Assembly: GCA_031213475.1 (NCBI GenBank)
Contig: JARUPZ010000007.1
Coordinates: 4,769,586-4,833,585, forward strand
DNA: 64,000 bases
From: Nereocystis luetkeana
Taxonomy: Eukaryota; Sar; Phaeophyceae; Laminariales; Laminariaceae
Reading direction: 5' to 3'
A program made the translations under genes and the position numbers. Shown one piece after another: positions 45,128 to 57,534 of this stretch (positions within the stretch are counted from its first letter, which is position 1; the number at the start of each line of letters is the position of its first letter). The notes under the pieces were generated by a model that did no database searches, was not told where the DNA came from, and saw nothing but the letters and a program-made list of their open reading frames with translations.

Positions 45128-46317
45128 GGGGAGAGAGTAGCAACGCTTGGAAGACGTAACGCTAGACACACGCGAGAAGTTAATGTTCTGCGCCGACGAT
45201 GGATGTGGCTGAGCCCCGACGCCGTTCGTTCGTTCGTTCGTTCATTCGTTCGTTCGTTCGTTCGCTTTTTTGTCGTGCTAGTGCGTGCTTGGTAGCGGGG
45301 GCTGAGGGCAGGACAGGAGCGCGCGAGACGTGGTTTTTGTAGCCCGCGATGGGACATCGATCCGTTGACAGTGGGTGAAGTGATGAGCGCAGGACGACCT
45401 TCTAAGTTTTCTGCGCTTGCGTATGTACGTACCAGTACGTACGTAGGCTGCCGTTTTTTTTCTGTATTTTTCGGATCCTAAGGCAGTCGCACTGTCGTCC
45501 TGCGATGTTGGGGATGTTGGGGTAACTGTTACGCTACGTGTTTGCCTTGGTTACAATTTGTAAAATTTAGCGATCGTTTGTTTTTCGGTCGGGCAGAGCA
45601 GTGCGGTGCGGTGCGGCGCGGCGCGATGCGGGTGGGCGGTGTTTCGTTTTAGCCGACTCGGTTATATTTGTTCAGTTCTTGCCGAATGTCTGCACAGGCG
45701 AGCGACGGCTATATGCACCTACGCGCTTTTTAGTTCATCCCGCGACCACACAAATCTGATATTTATCGGGGTCAATGCGCGATACAGTCATCGTAGCGTC
45801 GATTATAAGGCAGGCCGTGCTTGGTGCGCTGTTCCCCAGCGCGCCCTCTCGGCAGAATCCTGAGTTTTTTTTTTTTGTTTAGTTTTTTTGTTTGTGCTTC
45901 GCTTATGAAGCCGCCGAGGCGAATATGGTGCTTGATTCTCGCTTGCCTCCCTTTGTCTTCAAAAGTCCTCAAAAGCAGTCGCTACTCTTTTTTTTTTTTT
46001 TTCACGGATTTTGGTTTGTTTTGTTGCGGCATGACTGCTGTACATACTGTAGTGCTGCTTCATATCAACCTTTCTCTGCCGAGGTTGCTGTCTTTGGCCT
46101 CGGTCTCTATCGCGCTTACGCCTGCAGCGGTGAATATCTTCAATCAAGAGTGTGTTCAATGGGGTATGCTATACTCTGGGGTACCCCGAGTATCACTGCT
46201 GCTGCTGCTGCTGCTGCGACGAAGCATCGTCCAAGAACATAGTTTATTCTGGCGTAGAAAAGTGCCGACAGGGATTCTTATTTCGTCTTTTAGTGTCTCC
46301 ACCGTAGATCTACAGTA
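45128..46317. other. Downstream of the SNARE gene, no further gene seen
   Basis: Contains a (TTCG)n microsatellite at about 45223-45265, T-rich runs and a CTG run near 46196-46216. Frames of up to 170 codons (45821-46333) are T-rich and unsupported. Confidence 0.4.
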
Positions 46318-46421
46318 TTACGGGGGGCCATAGTTAATAGGACCTATGGTTTACTTAAAAACATACATATTTCAATTTGTTTACTAATAATATTTGGTCC
46401 TATTAACTATGGTCCCCCGAA
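46318..46421. mobile_element. TA-flanked MITE (family 1), copy 10
   Basis: TA + TTACGGGGGGCCATAGTTAA on the left, TTAACTATGGTCCCCCGAAA on the right. The right terminus is mutated. Confidence 0.75.
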
Positions 46422-47364
46422 AACGAAAACACCTTCAGTTACAGCAGTACTTTATTTGTACCTCGACCGCTGTTGTTATGCTTATTCCACGATACTGTAT
46501 ACAGAGCGCTGACTTCGCACAGGAATGTGTATGACCGTTTCTCAGCTTTCGATTTTTCCAGAACTCGAAGGTTCCTAATATACCGAATGTCGATACCGAA
46601 CAAGGGAGAGGCCCTTTTCGTTTTCGGAACTATCTGGTCGAGAATCTTCCTAAACCCTCCCAAAAAAAGTGCCATTTTTAGCACTACTTACAAGAACCCT
46701 TGTTACCGTTGTAATCGAGAAAACGAGCGCTGAAAAAACGATCGCACGCACTCCCTGTACGCACTCAACGGTCTTCACGGTGAACCCGAACGGCCGTTGG
46801 GGTCGTGCTCGGGTAGATACCCGCGGGTACCCCAAGCTAATATTACAGTATAGGCCCGCAAACAAGAAAGAACCTACTGCAGTGACAATACAATGCTCAC
46901 TTTTTGTCGGGGATGCTGAGAAAATTTGAAAAAAAGGAAACGTGCTCAGCGGCGAGGGCTAGCTACACGCTAAATATCCTCCACCGTATATGCTTGACTA
47001 CGACCCAGGTTGTTTGAGGATGGTATCACATTCAAGGTTCTGAGGGCCTTGCCCAGATTAGGCGTTTCTTGCTAGCGGGGTCATACTGTAATCAGGTGTA
47101 TTTGTTCGAGGTGCCAGTGCTGCGTAAAGACACCCTAGAACCATTTTGGGGGTATTTTTCCTTCCTGAGCTGTACTTGATATAGCCATACGTAACCGCGC
47201 TAGGGAAATCTAGCTCCTATTGCCCCCCCCCACCATGCCGAAATGGCCAGTTCAACGTCACCAAGTCAGCGAGAAGTTGGCCCTTGGCTGATGGGGGCAC
47301 GCGGCGGTCACTAGTCTGTATAGGGCACCCCCTCTGATGCTGCCCGGAACCCCCCCCCCCCACC
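46422..47364. other. No confident gene
   Basis: Overlapping frames on both strands at 46439-46733 (80-86 codons) and 46669-46929 cannot be told apart and lack splice signals. C runs lie at 47225-47232 and 47351-47361. Confidence 0.3.
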
Positions 47365-47945
47365 CCTGCACAATGTGGGCGTGAAAATTCCTTGCGTCAA
47401 ACAATGCAGCGCTACCATTATCAGGCGTACCGGATTGAGAGGTTGTCGACAGTTTGTGGGGTTTGCTACGTTGCTCAATTTCTCCACAAGGAGTTTCTTA
47501 TGTGCAGGGAGGGGGGGGGGGGGGTGTACTCGATAGGAGAGATGTACTCGATCTCATGCATGTCCGTAGTCGTATGACCATAGACCCTCGCATCCCTACA
47601 ATGCCGAGACGGAGCACGTCGGGTTTTCACCGACAAGGCAGACATTGCTTGCACCAAGCGCGAAGCGCCGTGAGGTGTCCGGCGAGTCGCATGAAGGGTG
47701 AGCTGCATCCTACTAAGAACCGGTTGTGAGGCGGACTTGCATATGGATGACAGCTTCAATGAGTTACTTGTGCAGAGTAAAGGTTATTTACCTCGCACAA
47801 ATGATCTGACTCGACAACCAGCTGTGGGCGACCGCCCGAAAAAAAACGGTACCCTGGTTGTCTAGCTCACGCAGTGAGCGACATGTTTTACAGTGTCGTT
47901 GCCAACCGATGACAACCCAACCTGTTCAAAGACAGGGGGGGGGGG
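47365..47945 (+). mobile_element. Long form of family 3 repeat
   Basis: After a poly-G run (47511-47522) come GTGTACTCGATAGGAGAG, the family 3 core to about 47760, and then a further ~185 bp (AGTAAAGGTTATTTACCTCG, CTCGACAACCAGCTGTGGGC, GGTACCCTGGTTGTCTAGC, TGTTTTACAGTGTCGTTGCC). The same extension follows the copy at 60995-61610, so it belongs to the element. The left flank 47365-47450 resembles 60050-60135. Confidence 0.65.
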
Positions 47946-48194
47946 GGGGGAGTCGGCCACCTGTGCAGGTGTTTATACTGAGTACAAGGTTCCCGTGCGG
48001 GATTCCGGTTGGCTTGAAATACCGGGGGTGCCGCAAGCTGAAAAGAGAGTAAACAGCAGGCGTTCGGTCCTTGTACCAGCTACTCGTTCGTAGCCACCGC
48101 GCAAGGACGAATAATTTTTTTTGCGAAACTCTTGGGAGCTATCCTACGCAAAGAAAAAAATACCCACCAGGCAAGTAGCCGGGCAAGTATATAA

Positions 48195-48407
48195 CGGACC
48201 ACAGCCTTTACGAGTTTTTATGTAGTTCTATATATTCCCACCCTGACGCAAGGAGACGGGTATGTTCGGTACCAAGGTGCATACGTTCACGTCGGGGCTT
48301 TTGGCAGCTCCAGGCCCGTCCCAGTGACGAGGGTGGCTATGAGAATCGGGTCGGAGGCGGCCTCCTTCCGACCGGCGGCAGCCCAACGATTCGTCGCAAT
48401 GGCATAA
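48195..48407 (+). other. Stop-to-stop open segment with protein-like sequence
   Basis: A 70-codon plus-strand frame without an early ATG reads GDGYVRYQGAYVHVGAFGSS and VTRVAMRIGSEAASFRPAAA before TAA at 48405-48407. A second plus frame (48240-48523, with GGYENRVGGGLLPTGGSP) and a minus frame overlap it. Composition is protein-like, but no family is recognised and no splice sites are clear. It is possibly a relic of a mobile-element protein. Confidence 0.2.
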
Positions 48408-48523
48408 ATTGTATGTTTGCTGTCCCACAGCGTCTGTCTACTGCAATCGGTACCAATCACTTCGATATTCTACCTGTTAGATGTTCGACAATCGTATGGT
48501 GGACAATGAAAAAAAAAGAATAG

Positions 48524-49764
48524 TAATATGGCTTTCTCCTTCCAGCACGACCATTTCGACCCCGCCCCGACAGATCAGATGTGAGGGCCGATCATCTCAC
48601 GTGCACGACGATGGTATAACCAAAGTAGTATGGGTAGCAACTAGGCTAGGAGACCGCGGTTCGACCCTTGACAGACCGTCCCCTGTACTAAAACTAGTAT
48701 ATTGATGTCAGAAGAGACCTTGACTCGCCCAGACAGACTGGTCTCCGACGTACCTATTACTATCAACATGTTTGATGGGTAGGGACAACGTGTTGACAAG
48801 AGCCTGGTCAGCCATAATTTAACGAAGAACGCAGCAGGAAAATGTAAACCATCCGTGAGACATACAAAGCGACTCAAGCTTACACACACCAGTGCGTAAG
48901 TCACCGCCGGCCGATGTAAAATAAAAAATCAGTAAGAACCGCATGCTATAGTGCACTACTACTGTAGACACCCAAGGAGGTTACTTCAGTCACTTCAAGT
49001 CGGAAAGCCCGGAAGCAACAACAGCCCGTAGGGTACGCGTCTTGCCGATACAATCGAGAATACCAGATATTGTTTATCCTTTACATTGTATTTCGTTTTG
49101 GCCGAACACACTGCTAACTGATGTTCCTGCATAATAACTCGTCTATTTCAAACAATCCGACAAAAAAAAGTAAGTGCGCTCGTACGTGGTAGTTCACAGC
49201 AGTCACCTGCTTGGGATCATCTCAGCAAGTACCCAGCTGATTTCAGGGTCAGGGGCTACGCCTCTGGTACGTAAAACAGGTACCAGTTTTTAGTTGTAAC
49301 AACGCAGGGAAATTCCAATAGGTTATGAGCCTCGAAAAAAACGGCATTTTTTTTCACAACCCCACAATGAGTTATTTACGCTGAACAAATAGGACTTCTG
49401 CCAACGAGTTTCAAGAGCGCAGGAATGAAAATGACTCGTCCATGCGCTACCAAAATATAGGGCACTTCTAATAGCGTACGCTATTATTAATGATCGTACC
49501 CTCACGAGGTAGCCCACACCTACTAGACAGGGCAGCTAGCGCAGTCTACGAGCTCGTCATGGCCGTCGGTGGCAAGGCTAGAGTCCGACGGTATGTTCGA
49601 CATCAGCATCCACAATACCGAGGTCTCTGACATCCTGGATCGCCGACCTTGCCCAAAGAAAAAGGCAGTGCACACCTGCCTCAAGGACGAACCACGGGGG
49701 CAAATACCCCCCCCCCCCCGACCCTGTGTCTCAGGAAATGCCTACACCGGAAATAAACAAAACT
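48524..49764. other. No gene seen
   Basis: Mixed DNA. A box B-like GCGGTTCGACCC at 48656-48667 is not a full tRNA. A TCACAACCCCAC...TTATGAGCCTCG stretch near 49320-49370 is unassigned. Confidence 0.3.
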
Positions 49765-50005
49765 CATGAAGCTATCATCCATACGCAACTCCACCTCACA
49801 AGCGGTTCTTAGTAGGATGCAGCTCACCCTTCATGCGACTCGCCGGACACCTCACGGCGCTTCGCGCTTGGTGCAAGCAATGTCTGCCTGGTCGGTGAAA
49901 ACCCGACATGCTCCGTCCCGGCATTGTAGGGATGATAGGGTCTATGGTCATACGATTTCGGACATGCATGAGATCGAGTGTATCTCTCGATCAAGTACAC
50001 CCCCC
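49765..50005 (-). mobile_element. Family 3 repeat, reverse orientation
   Basis: CATGAAGCTATCATCCATA, GCGGTTCTTAGTAGGATGCA, TCACGGCGCTTCGCGCTTGG, GACATGCTCCGTCCCGGCAT, then TACACCCCCCTC at the poly-C side. Mirror of 47510-47760. Confidence 0.75.
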
Positions 50006-50064
50006 TCGGTCACTAGTCACTACTGGTATGCGGCACCTAGTAGAAAATAGGGGACGCGGCTGCG

Positions 50065-50583
50065 GTGGTCACACCTTCAGCCGACCAATGCGAGAAAGTA
50101 TCTCGGGCGAGAGAACTTCCGCAAGATACAGAACACGGGCACAGCAAGGTCCTGCTCCAGCTAGAAAATGTCATCTGTAAGCAAGCTTCAGGTGGTTATT
50201 TGGTCGACGAATCTAGGATGTGTGTGGTAAACGCGAACGAATGTTCTCGTACTTCGGAACAAGTATACAAACCTAGCATTCGCGACGGCAATAGACTGCT
50301 CCGATACTTCGTGCTTTGAATATTAGAGGGAGGGCAGCGGCCAGCTTTTTCAACATACATACGCGTAGTATCAATAGTGGCGACGTCTCAAATGGATTTT
50401 GCAGCGTGGGATGGATCCAGTTGTGGAAACGTCATATTAAGGCCCCGCAGGAGCGCTAATGAATATGTTGCCAAGTACGCGCGAGTAGGCGTTTCACCAA
50501 AAAAATTGAACGACTTGGAAATAGGGTTAAGAGTTTTACAAGCAAGATCGGATTCTTCTAACCAAAAAATGGTGCTAAAGTAA
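50065..50583 (+). other. Two short open frames, possible gene relic
   Basis: 50065-50319 (84 codons; KVLLQLENVICKQASGGYLV) and 50377-50583 (68 codons; SANEYVAKYARVGVSPKKLN) have balanced composition and the same strand. They are separated by about 60 bp. They could be exons or fragments of one decayed gene. Neither is recognised. Confidence 0.2.
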
Positions 50584-51230
50584 TGCACAAGCATCCAGAT
50601 TGTTTTTGCTCTTTTTTGGCCTTCCTCGAGCCCAATGCGAATTTTCTCGGCACGACTTTCGCCCATGCTATGCTAGCACTTGAAAATATTCGCGAAACCC
50701 CTGGCTAATTTTTGGTGAAAACCGTTTCTTCATACGTGTTGACAATTGTACCGATGGTACTATAATACGCAACTAGCACGCAAAAATAAATATGAAATGG
50801 GGCGAATTTGCAACTTTTTCTCGACTTTTTGGTGATTGATGCTGACTGGCAGCTTTGACCGCACGAAATCAACTCGCGAGTCGTTTCTGGCTGCCTATGA
50901 CTGCCTCCCCGTGCACCGAACGCCCTCACGCCCTCCATACCGAGCGCGAATCAATTTTGCGGGTCGTGGTTGCTTGTGAGGAGATGTAGCCGTCCGCGAG
51001 TGAAGCGCAAACAAACAGCTGAAGGTTGTTTTTTTATGTCATTTTGTGCCTTCGGAATTTCGTCAAATTTCGACCACTGCAGCACCCCAAAGTCGAGGTG
51101 TAGACCTCCGTTGAGAAAGCGTGGGCAGGCAATCTGGAGAGAACCACGAACTGCTGTAGACGAGACACAGACACATAGCTACTGCTCTCTCTCTGCTAAA
51201 GCACGAACCAGCGGAAAGTCGTGACACATC

Positions 51231-51333
51231 GTGTTATCCCTTTTAGCACCGCAGTCAAGTTTTAGGGACAAACTGCTGAGAGTTTTTGTATGGTTTGCCC
51301 CCAAAAGGGGGCTGCAGTTCTAACAGGCCGGAA
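51231..51333. mobile_element. Hairpin element family 2, copy 4
   Basis: TTATCCCTTTTAGCACCGCA...AGGGACAAACTG on the left, GGTTTGCCCCCAAAAGGGGG...CTGCAGTTCTAACAGG on the right. Diverged. Confidence 0.6.
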
Positions 51334-51512
51334 ATTGTGTACTGCTAGACATCTAGAGACTAGAGTGAGCCGGAAACCCGGGGATGGGGGGACGATAAGA
51401 TTCTACGTGGCATCAAGGCTCCTTGGACTCACCATATCAAGGGTTTGCCTCAGGTCTAAACCCCTAGCACTCGCCTTCAATCCAGTCTGAGTTCGTTGCA
51501 GGTTTAGTTTAG

Positions 51513-51827
51513 CTACTCACAGGTCCTTGCTTCCTCACTACCCATCTCTTGTTCTCGTATGTCGTGAAAGGTAATATCCTTTTCTTGCAATGTGCCCGTT
51601 CCGAGATCCAGGCAAGTACAAAGCGAGCATTCGAGCATGCACCGCGCGATAACATCCAGAATACGTGTGATGCGTGGAATATACAAGCGCATAATCCATG
51701 ATGCCTGGTACGGTGACATTGGTTCATATTTATTTTGTTCTCCGGGGCCGTACCGGGCCGATACGAGGGTGTCGACCGATCCCCAAGATTGAGATCGCGT
51801 CTTCAGACGGCCTCGTATCTTGGACAC
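51513..51827 (-). other. Open frame of 104 codons, doubtful
   Basis: A minus frame with YQASWIMRLYIPRITRILDV. An overlapping plus frame of 66 codons is also open. No supporting signals were seen. Confidence 0.15.
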
Positions 51828-52312
51828 CTTCCCCTGCCATTAGAATGCAGTGGGGAGCGCCTAAGCCCTTGGCCCCTACTCATACCCTAGGCTCTCCATG
51901 GCTACTGTTGTCCCTGGTACAGGTATTTATTTGCCGAATCCGGGCAGCCTTGCCGTAATACGTACCAGGTATAATGCGTATGTATATACCTGGTACCAAG
52001 CTTACCCGCAACCATCGTCAGAACAGGAAGATAACGAATAACAAGCCCACCACCACTCATCACGTGTCATATGCATGTACGCCTACGTCAGATGGCGAAT
52101 ATGAGCGACTAGTACCCAAGCCTGCCGTTTTCCAGACGAGCTGGTTGGTGAGAGATGGAAACACTTTTCCAGGGCAACCACCTGTTTTGTGGACATCGCG
52201 CTGAAAGGTCTTTTACAGGCGACAACAAACACCACCGATTAAAATGTGCCTATGATACACTACACGGTAACGCGGAAGCCACAACGCTTCGTGTGGCGCA
52301 TAGCGAGTCTTC

Positions 52313-52821
52313 ATGTCAAGCGACAGGGCACGAATCCACGACGATGATGATCATCATCATGAACAAGTATTCTACTCACTGCAATCAAAGGAAGGAAAGG
52401 TACGACTTCATAAAGCCGCAACTAACCCGGTAACAAGAATTCGATGGGGGGATAATCTGTGCGAGAAAGCCCGGTGGTGCTACCCAAAGAGCAGCAGCAG
52501 CAGCCCCAACCGCAACAATACATCACGTTCGTTACAAGGAAGAACGCCCGACAATCAAACAGCGAACGCCACCACTCCAACGCCGCCCTTGCAAGCACCG
52601 CCGTCGCAGTACCAAGCTCTACAACGAAGCTTGACATCTACAGACAGAAGTGGCGCAGCTGCATCTGCTCCATCGTGTATCTGTCACCACTACGCCCACG
52701 TGCCGCCGCTACTACTACGCTGAATGTTCTTCTTCCTGCTTCGCCCACAAACGGCATACGCGACTCGTTATCGCAGCGTCGTCCACCGCCACCGTTTAAG
52801 AACCCATCAACTTCGCGATGA
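52313..52821 (+). other. Two overlapping open frames with a CAG run
   Basis: Frame 1 (52313-52723, 136 codons) runs from an Asp/His-rich start through a poly-Ser stretch. Frame 2 (52459-52821, 120 codons, no ATG start) reads the same (AGC)n tract as poly-Gln. Pro/Thr/Ala-rich composition is compatible with a disordered protein. I found no splice sites or known domain. Confidence 0.2.
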
Positions 52822-53155
52822 TTGCCAACAAAAGCGAACAAAGAGAGGCCGTTCATCAACAACAATGTTCCTCCGGCAGCGATAGATGGGCTGCTCCTTT
52901 CTTTATATGTGCGCTCCGCTGTGTGCCTGCATGGGCACCCCCTATCTATATATGGGCACCCCCCCCCTCCCCCCCTTTATAGGAACCTCCCTGTTTGGGG
53001 AGGGGTTGTACGGGATGCTGCGACAAAGAGGCAGACTTTGTCGTACAGGCATTGAATCAACTTCGAGTTGGCTCCTAATCCTGATAGAATCGCAACAGAA
53101 ACAGCGCTCCCGAGATTGACGAGCGTCAAACTATTGTAGCTACGGCGCATGTTGA

Positions 53156-53258
53156 TACGGGGGACCATAATGAATAGGACAAAAAATGTTGGTAAAAATA
53201 GGGACATACATAGGTTGTTGTGTGTACCGTAGGTCCTATTTACTATGACCCTCCGTAA
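53156..53258. mobile_element. TA-flanked MITE (family 1), copy 11
   Basis: TA + CGGGGGACCATAATGAATAG on the left, TATTTACTATGACCCTCCGTAA + TA on the right. Confidence 0.8.
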
Positions 53259-53900
53259 TACGATAGGGTGCATCTATTTTTGCCTTCTGGGGCTCCCCAC
53301 TAGAGGAGCTCTATACCTGCATTAGGCCAAAAACTAAACTTCGACAAAAAAAGGTGCACCCGACGATGACCTAGGTTTACAACGAATACCATGTCTAACA
53401 CACTTACCTTAATGGTGTTCCAACGTCATTGGGTGCTTTATCAGTGCCCTTAAGGAACCCCCGCGCAGTCGTAAACGTTTCGACCAAAATGCTACCTCTA
53501 TCGTAGCGTGCGCCCTACGTAAGCTCTGAAACTACTGTAACTGTTATGGCGGCTACTTTGTGCACGGGCTACGACACTATGTACCATGCGCTTCAGGTGA
53601 ACGACTACAGACAGCGAACATGAGTTTCATCTGGCACTAAATGTTTTGGTCACCCCAACGTGCACTTCTTCACGATCGGGGAAGGGGGTTAACGATTTAG
53701 TGTGGGAAATATGGGTGTCGGCATATTAATATGCTATGATTCTCCAGACAGGAGAGTTCTAGTCGGTTACGATACCTAACGCCAAGCCTACATGTATCGT
53801 GCATGACCTTAGCAAGCAAAGGTCGTATCATTAGAGTAATTTGTGCGCCGTCTCTATTCACCGGGAAGACCCCCGCCGTTACACCCACGGCAGGTGCCTA
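53259..53900. other. No gene seen
   Basis: Mixed DNA between two MITEs without a supported frame or RNA. Confidence 0.35.
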
Positions 53901-54003
53901 TTACGGGGCACCATAGTTAATAGGACCTACGGTACACACAAAAACCCACATGCTTCCCTTTTTACCTGCAACATTTGGTCCTATTTACTATGGTCCCCCG
54001 CAA
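53901..54003. mobile_element. TA-flanked MITE (family 1), copy 12
   Basis: TA + TTACGGGGCACCATAGTTAA on the left, TTACTATGGTCCCCCGCAA + TA on the right. Confidence 0.85.
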
Positions 54004-54200
54004 TAGAAGGCACACGCAATTGACCATTCAGAGGGTTCGTAAAACGAGTTCGTGTAGCGTTACGCTTCAGCAAAGATTACTGCACCTCAACAGCATAGAC
54101 ATAGACAGCATAATCATATCTGCCTATCCGCGGAAGCCGCTGACACAGCGACATTTCTATGTACCACCACTACACCCAGATATATCCTGTCGTGCAACTA

Positions 54201-54305
54201 TTACGGGGGACCATAGTTAATAGGACCTGTGGTGTACATAAAAACCTATATATTTGACCATTTTTACTAACAATATTTGGTCCTATTAACTATGGTCCCC
54301 CGCAA
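54201..54305. mobile_element. TA-flanked MITE (family 1), copy 13
   Basis: TA + TTACGGGGGACCATAGTTAA on the left, TTAACTATGGTCCCCCGCAA + TA on the right. Both arms carry the TTAATAGG variant, so the copy is nearly a perfect hairpin. Confidence 0.85.
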
Positions 54306-55960
54306 TAAGCCCGTCTAGCACGATGGGCCTGCCGACGCCGACAAACAAGGACAGCAGCAACTCAGGGTCGTTCGCCCCCCGTTTTAGCATCCCAGATAGG
54401 ACGTCAAAGCACGGTGTGGCCGTCACGTGTTTGGCGTAAGGGCAGATGCTGCAAGTAGACTTGGTACTGTAGTATAGAACAAGGTACGTGTATTTAGAGC
54501 TGGCGTCCTCATCAATAGTTGACAGCCGGGGCGTACTAACTGTAGTCCTATTAATATTTACTAAGAACGGTGTATGGTTGCCCAACCTTCGCGTAAACTC
54601 GTATCCATAGAAGCAAAACTAGTTGGTTCGCTTGATTTCACACGTAGAACAATCAATCATGACAGTACCGGTTAACACCAAATATGCGGCAGAGGCATCG
54701 GTTTTTATTTGTTTCCAGGTACTTCTATTGATTGTGGGCTTTCATCGAGGGGGGGTGCTACAATGCACAATAGACAGCGCATCTAGCTTAGGACGCATTT
54801 TAGATCGGTGTGTCGTGTGGCTAGTTGTGTCTGTTCAGTGCACTCAACGGTACAACGGCTACATTCATGTAGTACGCTACCGCAAGGTCACATACGACTA
54901 AAAGCTCAGTAGAGCTATCAATAGTCCCCGCCCATATACGACAGAGAGATGCTCACACGGAAGTTACTTCATATCGGACAGTCGAAACGTGCATGTGATG
55001 CCGACCTGACGGAGCGAACATGGTTATAACTCGCCTTTTTTGCGGGCTGTAGTCAACAGGGGGCATCCTGGGTACATACCAGAGTTTTCTAGGTGCGAGT
55101 TGATCCTATGGCGGGTACGGACAAAGCTGCTATGGAACATCGCCCACATTGGTGACAAAATACAACTGCTCCAATACTATTACAACAATGACCTTTTCAA
55201 CTGTGTCATACGGGTGATAATCTAGCTGGGTTGTTCCTACAATGGCAGCCTTGCCCTGGCTGTGGTCGCCTTTCATCGAACGGCTGACAAAATCTTCAGC
55301 TAGCTAACTCGAACTTGAGAGCTATGTAATACCATGTTCCTTTAGTACAGCAATATATTACGCCCGTCTCGATCTCTCTCTCAGTTTACCCGAGGATTCT
55401 GCTGCCTTAGCCTAAACTCCACTTTATGGCATACAGCTCTGAAACAAAGCAAGAGTAGTATGCAGTCTCGTGGTGCGACCTATACAAGTCTGACAGGGAC
55501 GGGGGTCACACCACGGCAGCCCCCCTTCAGTCCTCCGGTTGTTCCAGCAAACCCAATTAATCACATGTCACGGCCAGTACAGCGTCAGTACCAGGGCCTG
55601 CCAGCCGACCAGATGAGGCAAAACCCCGCTCGAACATAGGGGCACGGAGGCACCTTCTCTCTAATACAGGTAGGTGCAAGAGGCACCGCCAAGCGAACCA
55701 TACGCTGGCGACCAGACGGTTAGGCAGGTGTATCCCGCTGCCCTCGGTATACCCGGGGGCTATTATTGGAACCGTACACCGGAACACGCACAGCAGTCGG
55801 TGCGCTGAAGCGGCGCCTATGCCCAACCGCGGCGACGGCCGCCAGTGATGCAGTGCGTACCACCCCAGTCGGCGGAGTAAATGAAAACGAGTCCACCCCT
55901 CAAATACCCCCAACTTGTCAATGATCTACATTAATTGGACAGCCCATGAATTCGACCCCG
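54306..55960. other. No confident gene
   Basis: Short frames on both strands (54286-54585 -, 54623-54901 +, 55557-55913 -) have no splice sites or domains. Nothing else is assignable. Confidence 0.3.
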
Positions 55961-55969
55961 ACATATAGC

Positions 55970-56975
55970 GTGGTCGACCATGGCCGACCATGGTTATACC
56001 TGACCAACAACGGTCGGCTGTGGGTTGGCCTATGGACATATGATGATTTTTATGGGTCAACCCACGAACAACACCCACCGTGGGATGACCCATGGCATGG
56101 CTCACCAATGAACCCATGGGGTGCGCCACGGATGACCCCGGTGTGCGACATGGTTAATCCCACGGGCTGACCTGATCCATGGCCGAAGCCATGGCTTCCC
56201 CATGGAACACACCGTGGCATGCCCCATGGATAGGATACGCGTTAGGGTTAGAGTTTGGCCATGGCTTCCTCCCTGGAACACCCCATGGGTTGCACCATAT
56301 ATTAACTTTCCGTGGGTTACACCATGGTATACACCATGGAAACCATGGAGCTTTCCATGCCGTGGGCTATTCCATGGTGTACTTCATGGAATCTCGTGGT
56401 ATGTGCCATGATGTCATGATATTTTCCATGGAGTGCCGAGCGGCGATGGAGTGTCCCTTGGGCTTCCCTATTGAATATGTTATCAATGCATGGTCGATGA
56501 CGCGTGCCATGGGGCGACCATGAACACTCTAATCTACCTGGTGTGTCCATGACACAATCCATGGGACCGGTATTAGGGTGTGCTATGAACGCCAGCATGA
56601 ACATACACCATGGCAAACCCCATAGACGGCTTCGGTTCATGGAATGTACCATGGTATATATATACACACCATGGGGTCAACTTTGGCTTCGCCTTAGAAT
56701 TTTACGTGGTATGGACTATGGTTGCACATGGAATATGCCATGGAAGGACCATTTTTCGTAGGTTGATCTATGGACGAAATGCCCACGCTGCCATGGTCGA
56801 GAACCATGGGATACACCATGGCGTAATCCATGGTGTGTCATGCACTACACCATAGGTGACTTCCCTTGGCACAGTCCACGGGTCCATGGTTGGTGCCGTG
56901 GAATATACCAAGGGCCCAAAGTCTATCCGTGGTCGACCGTGCGTTAACCCATGGGCGGGCCCGTGAGCTGTCAAA
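55970..56975. repeat. 1-kb array of CCATGG palindromes, ~12-bp period
   Basis: CCATGG (or CCGTGG/CCATAG variants) recurs, often every 12 bp, for example around 56178-56232, where four consecutive units are CCATGG plus six variable bases. In other parts spacing is 20-30 bp. Stop-poor frames on both strands up to 116 codons (Met/His/Trp/Gly-rich) follow the repeat. Confidence 0.85.
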
Positions 56976-57157
56976 CTAGTGTAGAGCACCCCAACCTTTT
57001 GCCTAACGTATACCTGTTATTCGACTACGTTAGGGACGTGGGGGTGGCTATACCACACGGGTTTAAGCTTTAGTTTTTCTGGCAACGTTGTCGCTCGGGG
57101 TGATCAAAATGAGAGCTGCGCTCACAAGCGCGATTAGTCATACATAAAGTATGAAAA

Positions 57158-57379
57158 GTGTTAGTCTTCGGTACGCCCCCTCGAGGAGGGTTTACCTCTT
57201 GCGCATACATCGTTCGCACAAATACAAGCTTCGGCCCACTGGAAATACGTCAGAAAGCTTTGGAAAACGTGGAAGGGGAAGCAGAACCCTGGGGATCACG
57301 GAGGTACACAGACGAGGACGGGGAACCTTGGCAGGCATTGACTTCCATGAAATGCGATATTTCCGGGTGGGCACCGTAA
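57158..57379 (+). other. Open frame between the CCATGG and CCGCGG arrays
   Basis: A 73-codon frame with PLEIRQKALENVEGEAEPWG and SRRYTDEDGEPWQALTSMKC, ending TAA. A GTAAGG donor-like site overlaps the stop, so it may be an exon. A 123-codon frame in another phase (57151-57522) and a 141-codon minus frame overlap. The acidic 73-codon frame looks most protein-like. Confidence 0.25.
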
Positions 57380-57534
57380 GGAAGCGGACAGTCATAGTTC
57401 TGGCGGACACGCCATTCCATGCCCTCCATTTCCACCACGCTCGGATTGTTTCCGAGGTGCCATGCCCGACCGTGCAGAGCTGCCCGTCTCTTCCTGCCAA
57501 CCTAGGGATGTACATTACTTGAATTTTTTGTGGC

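Noticed and set aside
48604..48690. tRNA-like sequence with a GGTTCGACCC box
   Set aside because: The spacing to any A box is too short, and I could not draw acceptor and anticodon stems.
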